DNA of 64,000 bases. Source: Solirhodobacter olei (GTDB taxonomy: Bacteria; Pseudomonadota; Alphaproteobacteria; Rhodobacterales; Rhodobacteraceae). The position numbers were made by a program, and so were the translations under genes. Location of the stretch: contig NZ_RRYH01000011.1 of NCBI RefSeq assembly GCF_004010155.1, forward strand, positions 46,824 through 110,823, written 5' to 3'. The notes beneath the pieces were generated by a model. That model was not told the DNA's origin, searched no databases, and saw nothing but the letters and a program-made list of their open reading frames with translations. Shown piece after piece: positions 53,282 through 61,200 of this stretch. Each line of letters starts with the position of its first letter. Within the stretch, counting starts at the first letter, position 1.

Positions 53282-55303
53282 ATGAAACTACCCTTCGCCG
53301 ACGAGACCTACAGCCCGATCTTCGGGCGCCTTTCGCTCCAATCGCTGCCGCTGCACGAGACGATCGTCGTCGTCACCTTCATCGCGGTCGCCATCGGCGG
53401 GGTCGTGGTGGTGGGCGCGATCACCTACTTCCGGCTCTGGGGAACGCTGTGGCGCGACTGGTTCACGTCGGTCGACCACAAGAAGATCGGCATCATGTAT
53501 TTCGTGCTGGCCTTCATCATGCTGATCCGGGGCTTTTCCGACGCGATCATGATGCGCGCGCAGCAGGCGCTGTCGGTCGGGCCGGGGCATTACGGCTACC
53601 TGCCGCCGGACCATTTCAACCAGGTCTTCAGCGCCCATGGCGTCATCATGATCTTCTTCGTCGCCATGCCGATGGTTGTCGGTCTTATGAACGTCGTCGT
53701 GCCGCTACAGATCGGCGCGCGCGACGTGGCGTTCCCGTACCTCAACAACGCGAGCTTCTGGCTGACCACCGCCGGCGTGGTGATCACCATGCTTTCGCTC
53801 TTCATCGGCAACTACTCGCGGGCCGGATGGCTGGCCATGCCGCCGCTGTCCGAGTTCAAGCAGAGTCCCGATGTAGGGGTGGACTATTTCATCTGGGGGC
53901 TGCAGGTCGCGGGCGTCGGCACTCTGCTGTCGGGCATCAACTTCGTCGTCACCATCATCAAGATGCGCGCGCCGGGCATGACGATGATGAAGATGCCGGT
54001 CTTCGTCTGGACCGCCTTCTGCACCAACATCCTGATCGTTGCCGCCTTCCCGGTGCTGACGGCGGTGCTGGCGCTGCTCGCGCTTGACCGCGTCGCGGGG
54101 ATGCATTTCTTCACCAACGACGGTGGCGGCGACATGATGATGTACGTCAACCTGATCTGGATCTGGGGCCACCCGGAGGTCTACATCCTGATCCTGCCCG
54201 CCTTCGGCGTCTTTTCCGAGGTGGTGGCGACCTTTTCCGCCAAACGGCTCTTTGGCTACACCTCGATGGTCTACGCGACGATCGTGATCACCATCCTCGC
54301 CTATCTGGTCTGGCTTCACCACTTCTTCACAATGGGCGCGGGCGCGGACGTCAACTCCTTCTTCGCCATCACGACGATGATCATCTCGATCCCGACCGGG
54401 GCGAAGATCTTCAACTGGCTCTTCACCATGTACCGTGGCCGAATCCGCTACGAACTGCCGATGATGTGGACGCTGGCCTTCATGCTGACCTTCGTCATCG
54501 GGGGCATGACCGGGGTGATGCTCGCCGTGCCGCCGGCCGATTTCGTGCTGCACAACTCGCTGTTCCTGGTGGCCCATTTCCACAACGTCATCATCGGCGG
54601 CGTTCTGTTCGGGATGTTTGCCGGCATCACCTACTGGTGGCCGAAGGCCCTGGGCTTCCGGCTGGACCGGAAATGGGGGGTCCGCTCGTTCTGGCTTTGG
54701 GTGGTGGGCTTCTACATCGCGTTCATGCCGCTTTACGTGCTGGGATTCATGGGGGTGACGCGGCGGCTTCAGCACATCTCCAACCCTGCCGCGCGGCCCT
54801 GGTTCGAGATCGCGGCCTTCGGCGCCTTCCTGATCGCGCTCGGCATCGCGTGCATGCTGATCCAGTTCTACGTCTCGATTCGCGACCGCGAACGGCTGCG
54901 CGACACGACGGGCGACCCCTGGAACGGCCGGACGCTCGAATGGTCGACGGCCTCGCCCGCGCCGGCCTACAACTTCGCCTTCACCCCTGTGGTGCATGAG
55001 GTCGATGCCTGGCACGACATGAAGAACCGCGGCTACGTCCGGCCGGAGGCGGGCTTCAACGCGATCCACATGCCGAAGAATACCGCGACCGGCGTGGTGA
55101 TCGGCGCCCTCGGCACCGTGTTCGGCTTCGCCATGGTCTGGCAGATCTGGTGGCTGGTGATCCTCAGCGGGCTTGCCCTCTTCGCCACGGTCATCACCCA
55201 TTCGTTCAACTACGACCGCAGCTTCCACATCCCGGCCGAGGAGGTGACCCGGACCGAGGAAGATCGAAGCCGCCTGCTCGCCAGTGCAGGGATACCGGCA
55301 TGA
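53282..55303 (+). CDS. cyoB: Cytochrome bo-type quinol oxidase subunit I
   Basis: Catalytic subunit (673 aa) binding low-spin heme, high-spin heme and CuB, and containing the proton channels. [10 protein letters not shown] gives a low-spin heme ligand, [13 protein letters not shown] has the CuB His-Tyr pair and the channel Glu, [17 protein letters not shown] holds further CuB ligands, and [11 protein letters not shown] carries heme ligands. Fifteen or so TM segments are expected, as in E. coli CyoB. Start ATG 53282 has GGAAGG seven bases upstream; a GTG six bases earlier is the alternative. Confidence 0.96.
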   Translation: MKLPFADETYSPIFGRLSLQSLPLHETIVVVTFIAVAIGGVVVVGAITYFRLWGTLWRDWFTSVDHKKIGIMYFVLAFIMLIRGFSDAIMMRAQQALSVGPGHYGYLPPDHFNQVFSAHGVIMIFFVAMPMVVGLMNVVVPLQIGARDVAFPYLNNASFWLTTAGVVITMLSLFIGNYSRAGWLAMPPLSEFKQSPDVGVDYFIWGLQVAGVGTLLSGINFVVTIIKMRAPGMTMMKMPVFVWTAFCTNILIVAAFPVLTAVLALLALDRVAGMHFFTNDGGGDMMMYVNLIWIWGHPEVYILILPAFGVFSEVVATFSAKRLFGYTSMVYATIVITILAYLVWLHHFFTMGAGADVNSFFAITTMIISIPTGAKIFNWLFTMYRGRIRYELPMMWTLAFMLTFVIGGMTGVMLAVPPADFVLHNSLFLVAHFHNVIIGGVLFGMFAGITYWWPKALGFRLDRKWGVRSFWLWVVGFYIAFMPLYVLGFMGVTRRLQHISNPAARPWFEIAAFGAFLIALGIACMLIQFYVSIRDRERLRDTTGDPWNGRTLEWSTASPAPAYNFAFTPVVHEVDAWHDMKNRGYVRPEAGFNAIHMPKNTATGVVIGALGTVFGFAMVWQIWWLVILSGLALFATVITHSFNYDRSFHIPAEEVTRTEEDRSRLLASAGIPA

Positions 55304-55926
55304 GTGCGGTGGATCACGCCGGCGGCGGCGCCGAGACCTTCTACCGCGCCGAGGAGCACGAGCATCCCGAGGGCTCCAACACGATGCTGGGGTTCTGGAT
55401 CTACATCATGAGCGACACGCTCATCTTCGCGATGCTGTTTGCCTGCTTCGCAGTGCTCGGCCGGCATTACGACGGCGGACCGGGCCCGAAGGACGTGTTC
55501 GACATCACGCTGCTGGCCCTTAACACGACGATGCTGCTCTGCTCGTCGATCACCTACGGCTTCGCGATGATCTCGATGCAGAACGGCCGGACGGGCGGCA
55601 CGCTTGGCTGGCTTCTCGTCACCGCGCTTTTCGGCATGGCCTTCGTCGGGATCGAGCTGCACGAATTCGCTGGCATGATCGCCGAGGGCGCGACCCCCGA
55701 GCGCAGTGCGTTCCTTTCGTCCTTCTTCACGCTGGTCGGCACCCACGGCACCCATGTGACCATCGGCATCATCTGGATGTTCACCCTGATGGCCCAGGTC
55801 TCGCGCAAGGGGCTGAACGCCGCCAACCGGCGCCGGCTGATGTGCCTGTCGATGTTCTGGCACTTCCTCGACGTCATCTGGATCGGCGTCTTCACCGTGG
55901 TCTATCTGCTGGGGATGATCCAATGA
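55300..55926 (+). CDS. cyoC: Cytochrome bo-type quinol oxidase subunit III
   Basis: Integral membrane subunit III (208 aa) of the quinol oxidase. [33 protein letters not shown] (conserved Glu) and [14 protein letters not shown] are family motifs, with five TM segments. It stabilises subunit I and may help assembly. The ATG overlaps the cyoB stop as ATGA and the stop overlaps cyoD by four bases. Confidence 0.95.
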   Translation: MSAVDHAGGGAETFYRAEEHEHPEGSNTMLGFWIYIMSDTLIFAMLFACFAVLGRHYDGGPGPKDVFDITLLALNTTMLLCSSITYGFAMISMQNGRTGGTLGWLLVTALFGMAFVGIELHEFAGMIAEGATPERSAFLSSFFTLVGTHGTHVTIGIIWMFTLMAQVSRKGLNAANRRRLMCLSMFWHFLDVIWIGVFTVVYLLGMIQ

Positions 55927-56291
55927 GCCATGATGCGAACCCCGACACGCACGAGGAATTCGGCGCCCATGGCACGGTCCGGGGCTATCTGACCGGCTTT
56001 GTCCTGTCGGTGATCCTGACCGCAATCCCGTTCTGGCTGGTGGTGAGCCGTGCGACCGGCCCGTTGGCGACTGCGGTGCTGATCCTGGCCATGGCGCTTA
56101 TCCAGATCGGCGTTCACATGATCTATTTCCTGCACCTCAACACCCGATCCGAGGGCGGCTGGAATATCCTCGCCGCGATCTTCACGGTGGTGCTGGTCGT
56201 GATCGCGATCTCCGGCTCGATCTGGGTGATGTACAATCTCGACATCAACATGATGCCGATGTCCGGAAACCAGATTGGCGCCGGTCAGTAG
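55923..56291 (+). CDS. cyoD: Cytochrome bo-type quinol oxidase subunit IV
   Basis: Small membrane subunit (122 aa) with three TM segments: GYLTGFVLSVILTAIPFW, LATAVLILAMALIQIGVHMI and ILAAIFTVVLVVIAISGSIW. The hydrophobic pattern and YFLHLN match CyoD. It is required for stable assembly of the complex. It overlaps cyoC by four bases and is the last gene of the operon; no cyoE heme-O synthase follows in the window. The 98-base gap to the convergent HxlR gene holds short GC-rich repeats but no clear terminator. Confidence 0.94.
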   Translation: MSHDANPDTHEEFGAHGTVRGYLTGFVLSVILTAIPFWLVVSRATGPLATAVLILAMALIQIGVHMIYFLHLNTRSEGGWNILAAIFTVVLVVIAISGSIWVMYNLDINMMPMSGNQIGAGQ

Positions 56292-56389
56292 CCGCGGAGG
56301 GCTCCACCGTAGGGGACCCTGACCCCTGAGGATCCGGTCCCGGGGCCATCCGGGTCGCCCCGACGTTTCCCCTCGCGCCCCTGCTTGCG

Positions 56390-56776
56390 TCAGGCCCCTG
56401 CGCGTCTGGCGGTGTACTCGTCCCGCGCCGCGCAGATCGTCCGGTGATTTTCATCCGCCCAGGTCACGAGATCCCTCATCGGAACGAGGAAGGAGCGGCC
56501 CAGGCCGGTCAGGTTGTATTCCACGCGCGGAGGCACCTCGGCATAGACCGTGCGCCTGATGAAGCCGTCCTGCTCCAGGTGTTTCAGCGTGCGTGACAGC
56601 ATCTGCTTGGAGATATCGCCAATCTCCCTGGACAGTTCGTTGAACCGCCGGGTGCCGCCCTCCAGCGACTGCAGGACAAGCAGGCTCCACTGATCGCCGA
56701 TCCGGTCAAGCACGTTGCGGATCGGGCAGGGCTGTTCGAAAACATACGAACTGGGGGACGCTGCGCCGTCTGACAT
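56390..56776 (-). CDS. HxlR-family transcriptional regulator
   Basis: Winged-helix regulator (128 aa). CPIRNVLDRIGDQWSLLVLQ is the HxlR signature with Cys17, and RRFNELSREIGDISKQMLSR then TLKHLEQDGFI is the DNA-binding part. HxlR proteins often sense electrophiles, quinones or aldehydes. It is divergent from an NAD(P)-binding gene with an inverted repeat between, suggesting it controls that gene and itself. Confidence 0.9.
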   Translation of the reverse strand: MSDGAASPSSYVFEQPCPIRNVLDRIGDQWSLLVLQSLEGGTRRFNELSREIGDISKQMLSRTLKHLEQDGFIRRTVYAEVPPRVEYNLTGLGRSFLVPMRDLVTWADENHRTICAARDEYTARRAGA

Positions 56777-56875
56777 GGGGCCTCCTGCAAGTGGTGCGGG
56801 TCAGCCCGATGTGACCAGATCAGATGAAAATGACTTCTTGCGGGCCGATGTCGTGTAGCCTACCTGACCCTAATG

Positions 56876-56890
56876 GTCAATCTTATTGAC
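56876..56890. promoter_or_regulatory. Probable HxlR operator between divergent genes
   Basis: Perfect inverted repeat GTCAAT-CTT-ATTGAC centred between the HxlR gene and the NAD(P)-binding gene, 32 bases before the ATG at 56922. Size and placement fit HxlR-type repressor sites. Confidence 0.5.
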
Positions 56891-56921
56891 TAGGTATGAA
56901 ATTAAGACCATGAGGTTTACA

Positions 56922-57533
56922 ATGGCAAAAATCGCTCTCATCGGCGCATCCGGCAACGTCGGGACGCGCCTGCTCAAGGAACTTTCGGATCGCGGGCACA
57001 AGGTCACCGCCATAGCCCGCCACCCGGAGAACATCCCCGCGCTGCCGGGCGTGACGGCTGCGAAAGGGGATGCGAACAACGCGGCGTCGCTGGCGGGGAT
57101 CATCGCGGGGCATGATGCGGTCATCAGCGCGACCCGCTTCGTCGGAACGGACTTTGCCGCACTGGTGGATGCCCTACGCCAGGCCGCAGTCCGCCGCTGG
57201 CTGGTCGTCGGCGGCGCCGCGAGCCTCGAGGTCGCACCCGGCAAGCGCCTGCTCGATCAGCCCGAGTTCCCCGAGGCCTACAAGGAAGAGGCCACCAGCG
57301 GCGCCGCTGCGCTCGACCTGCTGCGAGGCATAAATGATCTGGAATGGACGTTCCTTTCACCCTCGGCGATGTTCGTGCCGGGTGAGCGGACCGGCACGTT
57401 CCGCCTTGGCAAGGACACGCTGCTGACCACTGCGGAGGGATCGTCGATTTCCTACGAGGACTACGCCATCGCCCTTGTCGACGAACTCGAGGGGCCAAAG
57501 CATATCCGCCAGCGCTTCACGGTCGGCTACTGA
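56922..57533 (+). CDS. NAD(P)-binding Rossmann protein (NmrA/atypical SDR type)
   Basis: 203 aa protein with an N-terminal GASGNVGTRLLKEL, the NAD(P)-binding glycine-rich loop with spacing typical of atypical short-chain dehydrogenases and NmrA-like reductases. LEWTFLSPSAMFVPGERTG is the family's C-terminal block. It may reduce a quinone or aldehyde. Start ATG 56922 has GAGG seven bases upstream; an ATG 12 bases earlier at 56910 is possible. HxlR regulator divergent upstream. Confidence 0.86.
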   Translation: MAKIALIGASGNVGTRLLKELSDRGHKVTAIARHPENIPALPGVTAAKGDANNAASLAGIIAGHDAVISATRFVGTDFAALVDALRQAAVRRWLVVGGAASLEVAPGKRLLDQPEFPEAYKEEATSGAAALDLLRGINDLEWTFLSPSAMFVPGERTGTFRLGKDTLLTTAEGSSISYEDYAIALVDELEGPKHIRQRFTVGY

Positions 57534-57556
57534 TCTGCGCGCGTCCCACGACTTCC

Positions 57557-57582
57557 GGCAAACCTCGGGCACGGGGTTTGCC
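57557..57582. terminator. Candidate terminator between convergent genes
   Basis: Perfect 8-bp inverted repeat GGCAAACC and GGTTTGCC with a 10-base loop, in the 133-base gap between the convergent NAD(P)-binding and LysE genes. No T tract follows, so termination is inferred from position and stem. Confidence 0.45.
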
Positions 57583-57666
57583 ATCGCAGACGGGCAGGGT
57601 TTGTTCGATGTCCGGACCGATCCTGCTCGACTGTCTAATCGACCAAACCGTCGAAGATTGCGGTGT

Positions 57667-58311
57667 TCAGCCCCATAGCTTTGTCACGGCCCCGATGATG
57701 AACCACAGCATCAATAGCGCCGTGGCGCCATTCATCAGGACGGCGCCCAAACGCCCGCCCGTACCCACGCGCCGATGCGCAATCACAACGGTGCCCGACC
57801 ACACAAGACCCCAGGTTGCCGCGCCAGCAATGATCGCGACGACGGTAAGCATCAGAAACGGCAGACCGAGGTCGGTCATTCCAGGGCGCCCGACGGCGGC
57901 GAGCCAGAACGTGACGTTCCACGGGCTCGTCAGCGCCATGGTCGCGCCCAGCATGTAGCTGGCCTTAGCGCTGTCGAATCGGGGATCGGTTCCGCCCGCC
58001 CCGATGCCGCGCCACGCCTTCCAGGCCCTGCGCAGGAAGGTGACCATCAACATCGCCAGAAGCCCAATGGAGAGAATACCCATGACCATCTGAGCGGTCG
58101 GCCCCGTGAAGACCAGCCCCACGCCGAGGGCGACCAGCAGAGCCCAGAGCGCGTCGCCCGAACAGGCGCCAAGGATAAGGCCGAAGCCCGCCCAGAACCC
58201 CCGGGCGAGGCACCGCCGCGCGATTTCGGTGTTGATCGGGCCGGGAGGCCAGGCGACCGACCATCCCATGAGAAATCCCGAGGCGAGAACAGCCAGAGGC
58301 GTTCCGGTCAT
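57667..58311 (-). CDS. LysE-family amino-acid exporter
   Basis: Inner-membrane exporter (214 aa) with about six TM segments. The N-terminus GWSVAWPPGPINTEIARRCL is the LysE/RhtB signature, and the central TSPWNVTFWLAAVGRPGM is typical. Members export lysine, arginine, homoserine or threonine; the substrate here is unclear. Convergent with the NAD(P)-binding gene. No dedicated Lrp/LysG-type regulator adjoins; the nearest regulator is the LysR gene of the dab cluster. Confidence 0.88.
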   Translation of the reverse strand: MTGTPLAVLASGFLMGWSVAWPPGPINTEIARRCLARGFWAGFGLILGACSGDALWALLVALGVGLVFTGPTAQMVMGILSIGLLAMLMVTFLRRAWKAWRGIGAGGTDPRFDSAKASYMLGATMALTSPWNVTFWLAAVGRPGMTDLGLPFLMLTVVAIIAGAATWGLVWSGTVVIAHRRVGTGGRLGAVLMNGATALLMLWFIIGAVTKLWG

Positions 58312-58659
58312 TGCAGCGTCACCCCATGTGACATTTCAAATCGGTCTGCCAACCAGCAGCGCGAGGATCTCATTGGCAGACGTGCCGGCAGACGGTGGTT
58401 CTAAACCCATACACTCTCCCGATATCCCGCGCAGCCAGATTTCGAACGCGGCGGGCCTGAAGATCATAGGCGTTGTCAATCCGTTGGCCCACGGATGTCG
58501 TCTGTCATGGGGTGCCCCAGATAGCGCCTTCATCCCGGCGGTTCACGGTTGATGGCGGAAGGCCTGTCACCGGGCCGGCGGCTATCCCGGGTCTGCGACG
58601 CTTCGCACGACGACGTTTCGTCATCAAGAAGGTCGTTTTGCACTTGCCCGTACCCGACG
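58312..58659. other. Gene-free interval
   Basis: About 348 bases between the LysE gene and the LysR gene. Several short frames exist (for example 58336-58533, minus) but none has a convincing ribosome site or family match. I treat it as non-coding, probably holding the LysE promoter. Confidence 0.5.
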
Positions 58660-59556
58660 TCAGCGCGGCGGCTTTGCAGCGCCCGCCGCGCTCGTCGTCG
58701 CCAAAACCCGCTCCAGAACTGCATTTGGGAACCGTCTCTGAAGGGTGACCGCATAGAAATCCTCGACGATGTCCAGATCGAAGGGCGCGGTGACCAGAAG
58801 CCCGTCCCGCAACTCGTCGGCCAACACGACCGCGGGGGTAATGGCCAGCCCCGCATCCTCCCGCGCAAGAAGACGGATCATTGCCATGTCGTCGACTTCG
58901 GCTGCCACGCGCGGGCGCAAGCCCAACCGCGCCACAAGGCTGTCGAAACCCGTGCGGATCGAGCTGTCGGTGGGCAGGATCACTGGCTCCTCGCGCAGCG
59001 TATCGACCAGCGTGGCGTGACGCATCCTCTGGGGTGTGCCGTGCAGCCATACCTTCTGGGCCGAGACCCTATGTGCGACGAAGGCGGAGAAGACATCGCG
59101 GGCGGGCGGTTCGGTCGTCAGCACCACGTCGAGCGACAGCGATTGAAGCGCCTCGATCAGGACCGGCGCGCTGCCGGAGCGCAGAACGATCTCGACATCC
59201 TGCGCACCGATGATCGGCGCAAGGAAACTCAGCTGGAAGTTCCGCGACAGGGTCGATGGCGCACCTACTCGCAGCACCTGTTTTCCAACGCCCGACTGGC
59301 GCAAGACAGACAGCAGTTCCTCGCCCGCGCCGAAGATCCGGTCGGCGTAGTCGAGCGCTATATGCCCGACTTCGGTAAGCACCAGCTGGCGCCCCCGCCG
59401 ATCGAACAACTTCTGGCCAAGGCGGTCCTCAAGAGTGCGGATCTGGCTCGAAAGCGCGGATTGAGAGACGTTCAAACGCTCCGCAGCCCGGGTCAGGTTG
59501 CCGTCACGGGCGACCTCTCGGAAGTAGCGCAGATGATGGTAGTTCATCTCGGACAT
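58660..59556 (-). CDS. LysR-family regulator of the dab cluster
   Basis: 298 aa LysR protein with N-terminal LRYFREVARDGNLTRAAERL and then NVSQSALSSQIRTLEDRLGQ, an NhaR-like winged helix. The effector domain begins about residue 92. It is divergent from dabB, and a 21-bp near-palindrome covers its own start codon and the intergenic region. LysR genes accompany dabBA in carbon-fixing bacteria, so control by inorganic carbon level is the natural hypothesis; the effector is not known. Confidence 0.86.
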   Translation of the reverse strand: MSEMNYHHLRYFREVARDGNLTRAAERLNVSQSALSSQIRTLEDRLGQKLFDRRGRQLVLTEVGHIALDYADRIFGAGEELLSVLRQSGVGKQVLRVGAPSTLSRNFQLSFLAPIIGAQDVEIVLRSGSAPVLIEALQSLSLDVVLTTEPPARDVFSAFVAHRVSAQKVWLHGTPQRMRHATLVDTLREEPVILPTDSSIRTGFDSLVARLGLRPRVAAEVDDMAMIRLLAREDAGLAITPAVVLADELRDGLLVTAPFDLDIVEDFYAVTLQRRFPNAVLERVLATTSAAGAAKPPR

Positions 59557-59576
59557 CGTTCTCTATTATAGAACGA
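59556..59576. promoter_or_regulatory. Near-perfect 21-bp palindrome (LysR site) at the dab promoter
   Basis: TCGTTCT-N7-AGAACGA, with a further TA/TA symmetry inside the spacer (only one pair fails). It overlaps the first base of the LysR start codon and lies about 75 bases before dabB. It fits an autoregulatory LysR recognition site that could also activate dabB. Confidence 0.62.
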
Positions 59577-59651
59577 TACGTGAATAACAATGTATTTTTA
59601 CAAATGCCGCAGCGCAGCTATCCGGGGGCGATCGCAACCGGAGGTTCTGCA

Positions 59652-61196
59652 ATGTCCCAACTCCTGCTTTCTGGACCCATACTGGTCGCGCTTGCCGGCC
59701 TTGTCCTGCTTGTCCGGCCCGGGCCGCGCGCCGGAATGCGCCTACGCCTACCCGAGATCGCGATACTGGCCCATCTTGCGGCGACGCTGGCCGCAGCGGT
59801 TCACCTCGCAACAGAGGGCGCATCGACCTCTGTGTTGGTCGGCCTGGCCGGGGTCGGTCTTTCGGCACGGCTCGACATCGTCAGCGTGGCGCTGGCGCTC
59901 ACCGTGGGGTTCGTCGGCTGGGTGGCGCTGCGGTTCTCGCGCGTGGCGCTTGACGGCGAGGCGCGGCAGGGGGCCTTCATGGGCTGGATGAGCCTGACGC
60001 TCGCCGCCGTCCTGGCCCTGGTGGTCGCGGGGAACCTCATCCAGCTTCTGGTTGCCTGGGTCGGCGTCGGCGCGGCGCTGAACCGGCTCCTGCTGTTTTA
60101 TCCGGACCGGCCCCGTGCCCGGCGCGCCGCCCGCAAGAAGTCTCTGAGCGGGCTGGTCGCGAGCGCGGCGCTTCTTGGGGCGGTCGTCCTGCTCATCCGC
60201 AGCTTCGGGACGACGGATATCGCGTCGATCACGGCGGCGGTCCACGCAGGCCAGATCCCCGGGGACGTGTGGCTGGTCGCGGTGCTGCTGGCCGTGGCGG
60301 CGGTGTTCAAGTCGGCACTGATCCCGACCCACGGCTGGCTGACCGAGGTCATGGAAGCTCCGACCCCGGTTTCGGCCCTGCTGCACGCGGGAGTGGTGAA
60401 TGCAGGCGGGTTCCTGCTGATCCGCTTCGCCGACGTGATGCTGGCCGCACCGGTCGTGCTGACGGTGCTGGCCCTGATCGGCAGTATCAGCGCTCTGGTC
60501 GCTGCTGCCGTGGCCACCACCCAGCCAACGGTGAAGACGTCGCTGGCGTGGTCCACCTGCGCGCAGATGGGCTTCATGGTGCTGCAATGCGGGCTTGCGC
60601 TGTTCCCGCTCGCGCTTCTGCATATCGTGGCGCACTCGCTTTACAAGGCACATGCCTTCCTGTCTTCCGGAAGCGCGGTCGAAGCGGTGGCGGCGATCCG
60701 GCGTCCCGGTCCCGTTGCCGTGCCGAATGGGCGCGCGGTGGCGCGCGCCTTCACATTGGCACTGGCGGTCTACGCGATTGTCGGCGCGGTCTTCGGGATC
60801 GGCCACATGGCGCCCCAGGCGGTTGCCCTGGGCGCGATCCTAATCTTCGGGATCGCCTATCTGATCGCCCAAGGCCTGGCCGATGCCGCCCCGTGGCCGC
60901 TGACCTGGCGCACGACGGCGATGTCGGCGGCGGCGACACTGGCCTACTTCGCCTTTCACGCCGGGGCCAACGCGCTGGCCGCGGGCACCCTGCCGCCGCC
61001 GCCCGCGCCAGACCCGCTCACCTGGGTGGTGATGGGCCTGTCGATCGTGGGCTTCGGGCTGGCGGCGGTGGCGCAGGCGACCTTTCCGCTCTGGGCCGCG
61101 CATCCGGCGGCGGCGGGTCTGCGGGTGCACCTGATGAACGGCCTCTACCTCGATGCAATGACCGACCGGGTGACACGGGCGCTTTCGAAAGGATAA
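59652..61196 (+). CDS. dabB: DabB: NuoL-like membrane subunit of the DAB inorganic-carbon accumulator
   Basis: Polytopic membrane protein (514 aa) of the proton-channel family shared with NuoL and MrpA. SALIPTHGWLTEVMEAPTPV then SALLHAGVVNAGG is the conserved antiporter core with charged TM residues, and SLAWSTCAQMGFMVLQ and HIVAHSLYKAHAFLSSG are the TM helices with a conserved Lys/His. In DAB systems DabB is thought to couple the cation gradient to CO2 hydration by DabA. Start ATG 59652 has GGAGG seven bases upstream; an ORF start at 59580 is less likely. dabA follows four bases after the stop. It is shorter than respiratory NuoL and lies outside any nuo operon. Confidence 0.9.
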   Translation: MSQLLLSGPILVALAGLVLLVRPGPRAGMRLRLPEIAILAHLAATLAAAVHLATEGASTSVLVGLAGVGLSARLDIVSVALALTVGFVGWVALRFSRVALDGEARQGAFMGWMSLTLAAVLALVVAGNLIQLLVAWVGVGAALNRLLLFYPDRPRARRAARKKSLSGLVASAALLGAVVLLIRSFGTTDIASITAAVHAGQIPGDVWLVAVLLAVAAVFKSALIPTHGWLTEVMEAPTPVSALLHAGVVNAGGFLLIRFADVMLAAPVVLTVLALIGSISALVAAAVATTQPTVKTSLAWSTCAQMGFMVLQCGLALFPLALLHIVAHSLYKAHAFLSSGSAVEAVAAIRRPGPVAVPNGRAVARAFTLALAVYAIVGAVFGIGHMAPQAVALGAILIFGIAYLIAQGLADAAPWPLTWRTTAMSAAATLAYFAFHAGANALAAGTLPPPPAPDPLTWVVMGLSIVGFGLAAVAQATFPLWAAHPAAAGLRVHLMNGLYLDAMTDRVTRALSKG

Positions 61197-61200
61197 GCAG

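Noticed and set aside
58336..58533. 65-codon minus-strand frame containing FEIWLRG and GLEPPSAG, considered as a gene or tRNA-derived sequence
   Set aside because: No ribosome site or family match. I could not form a tRNA cloverleaf with a proper acceptor stem, so no feature was called.
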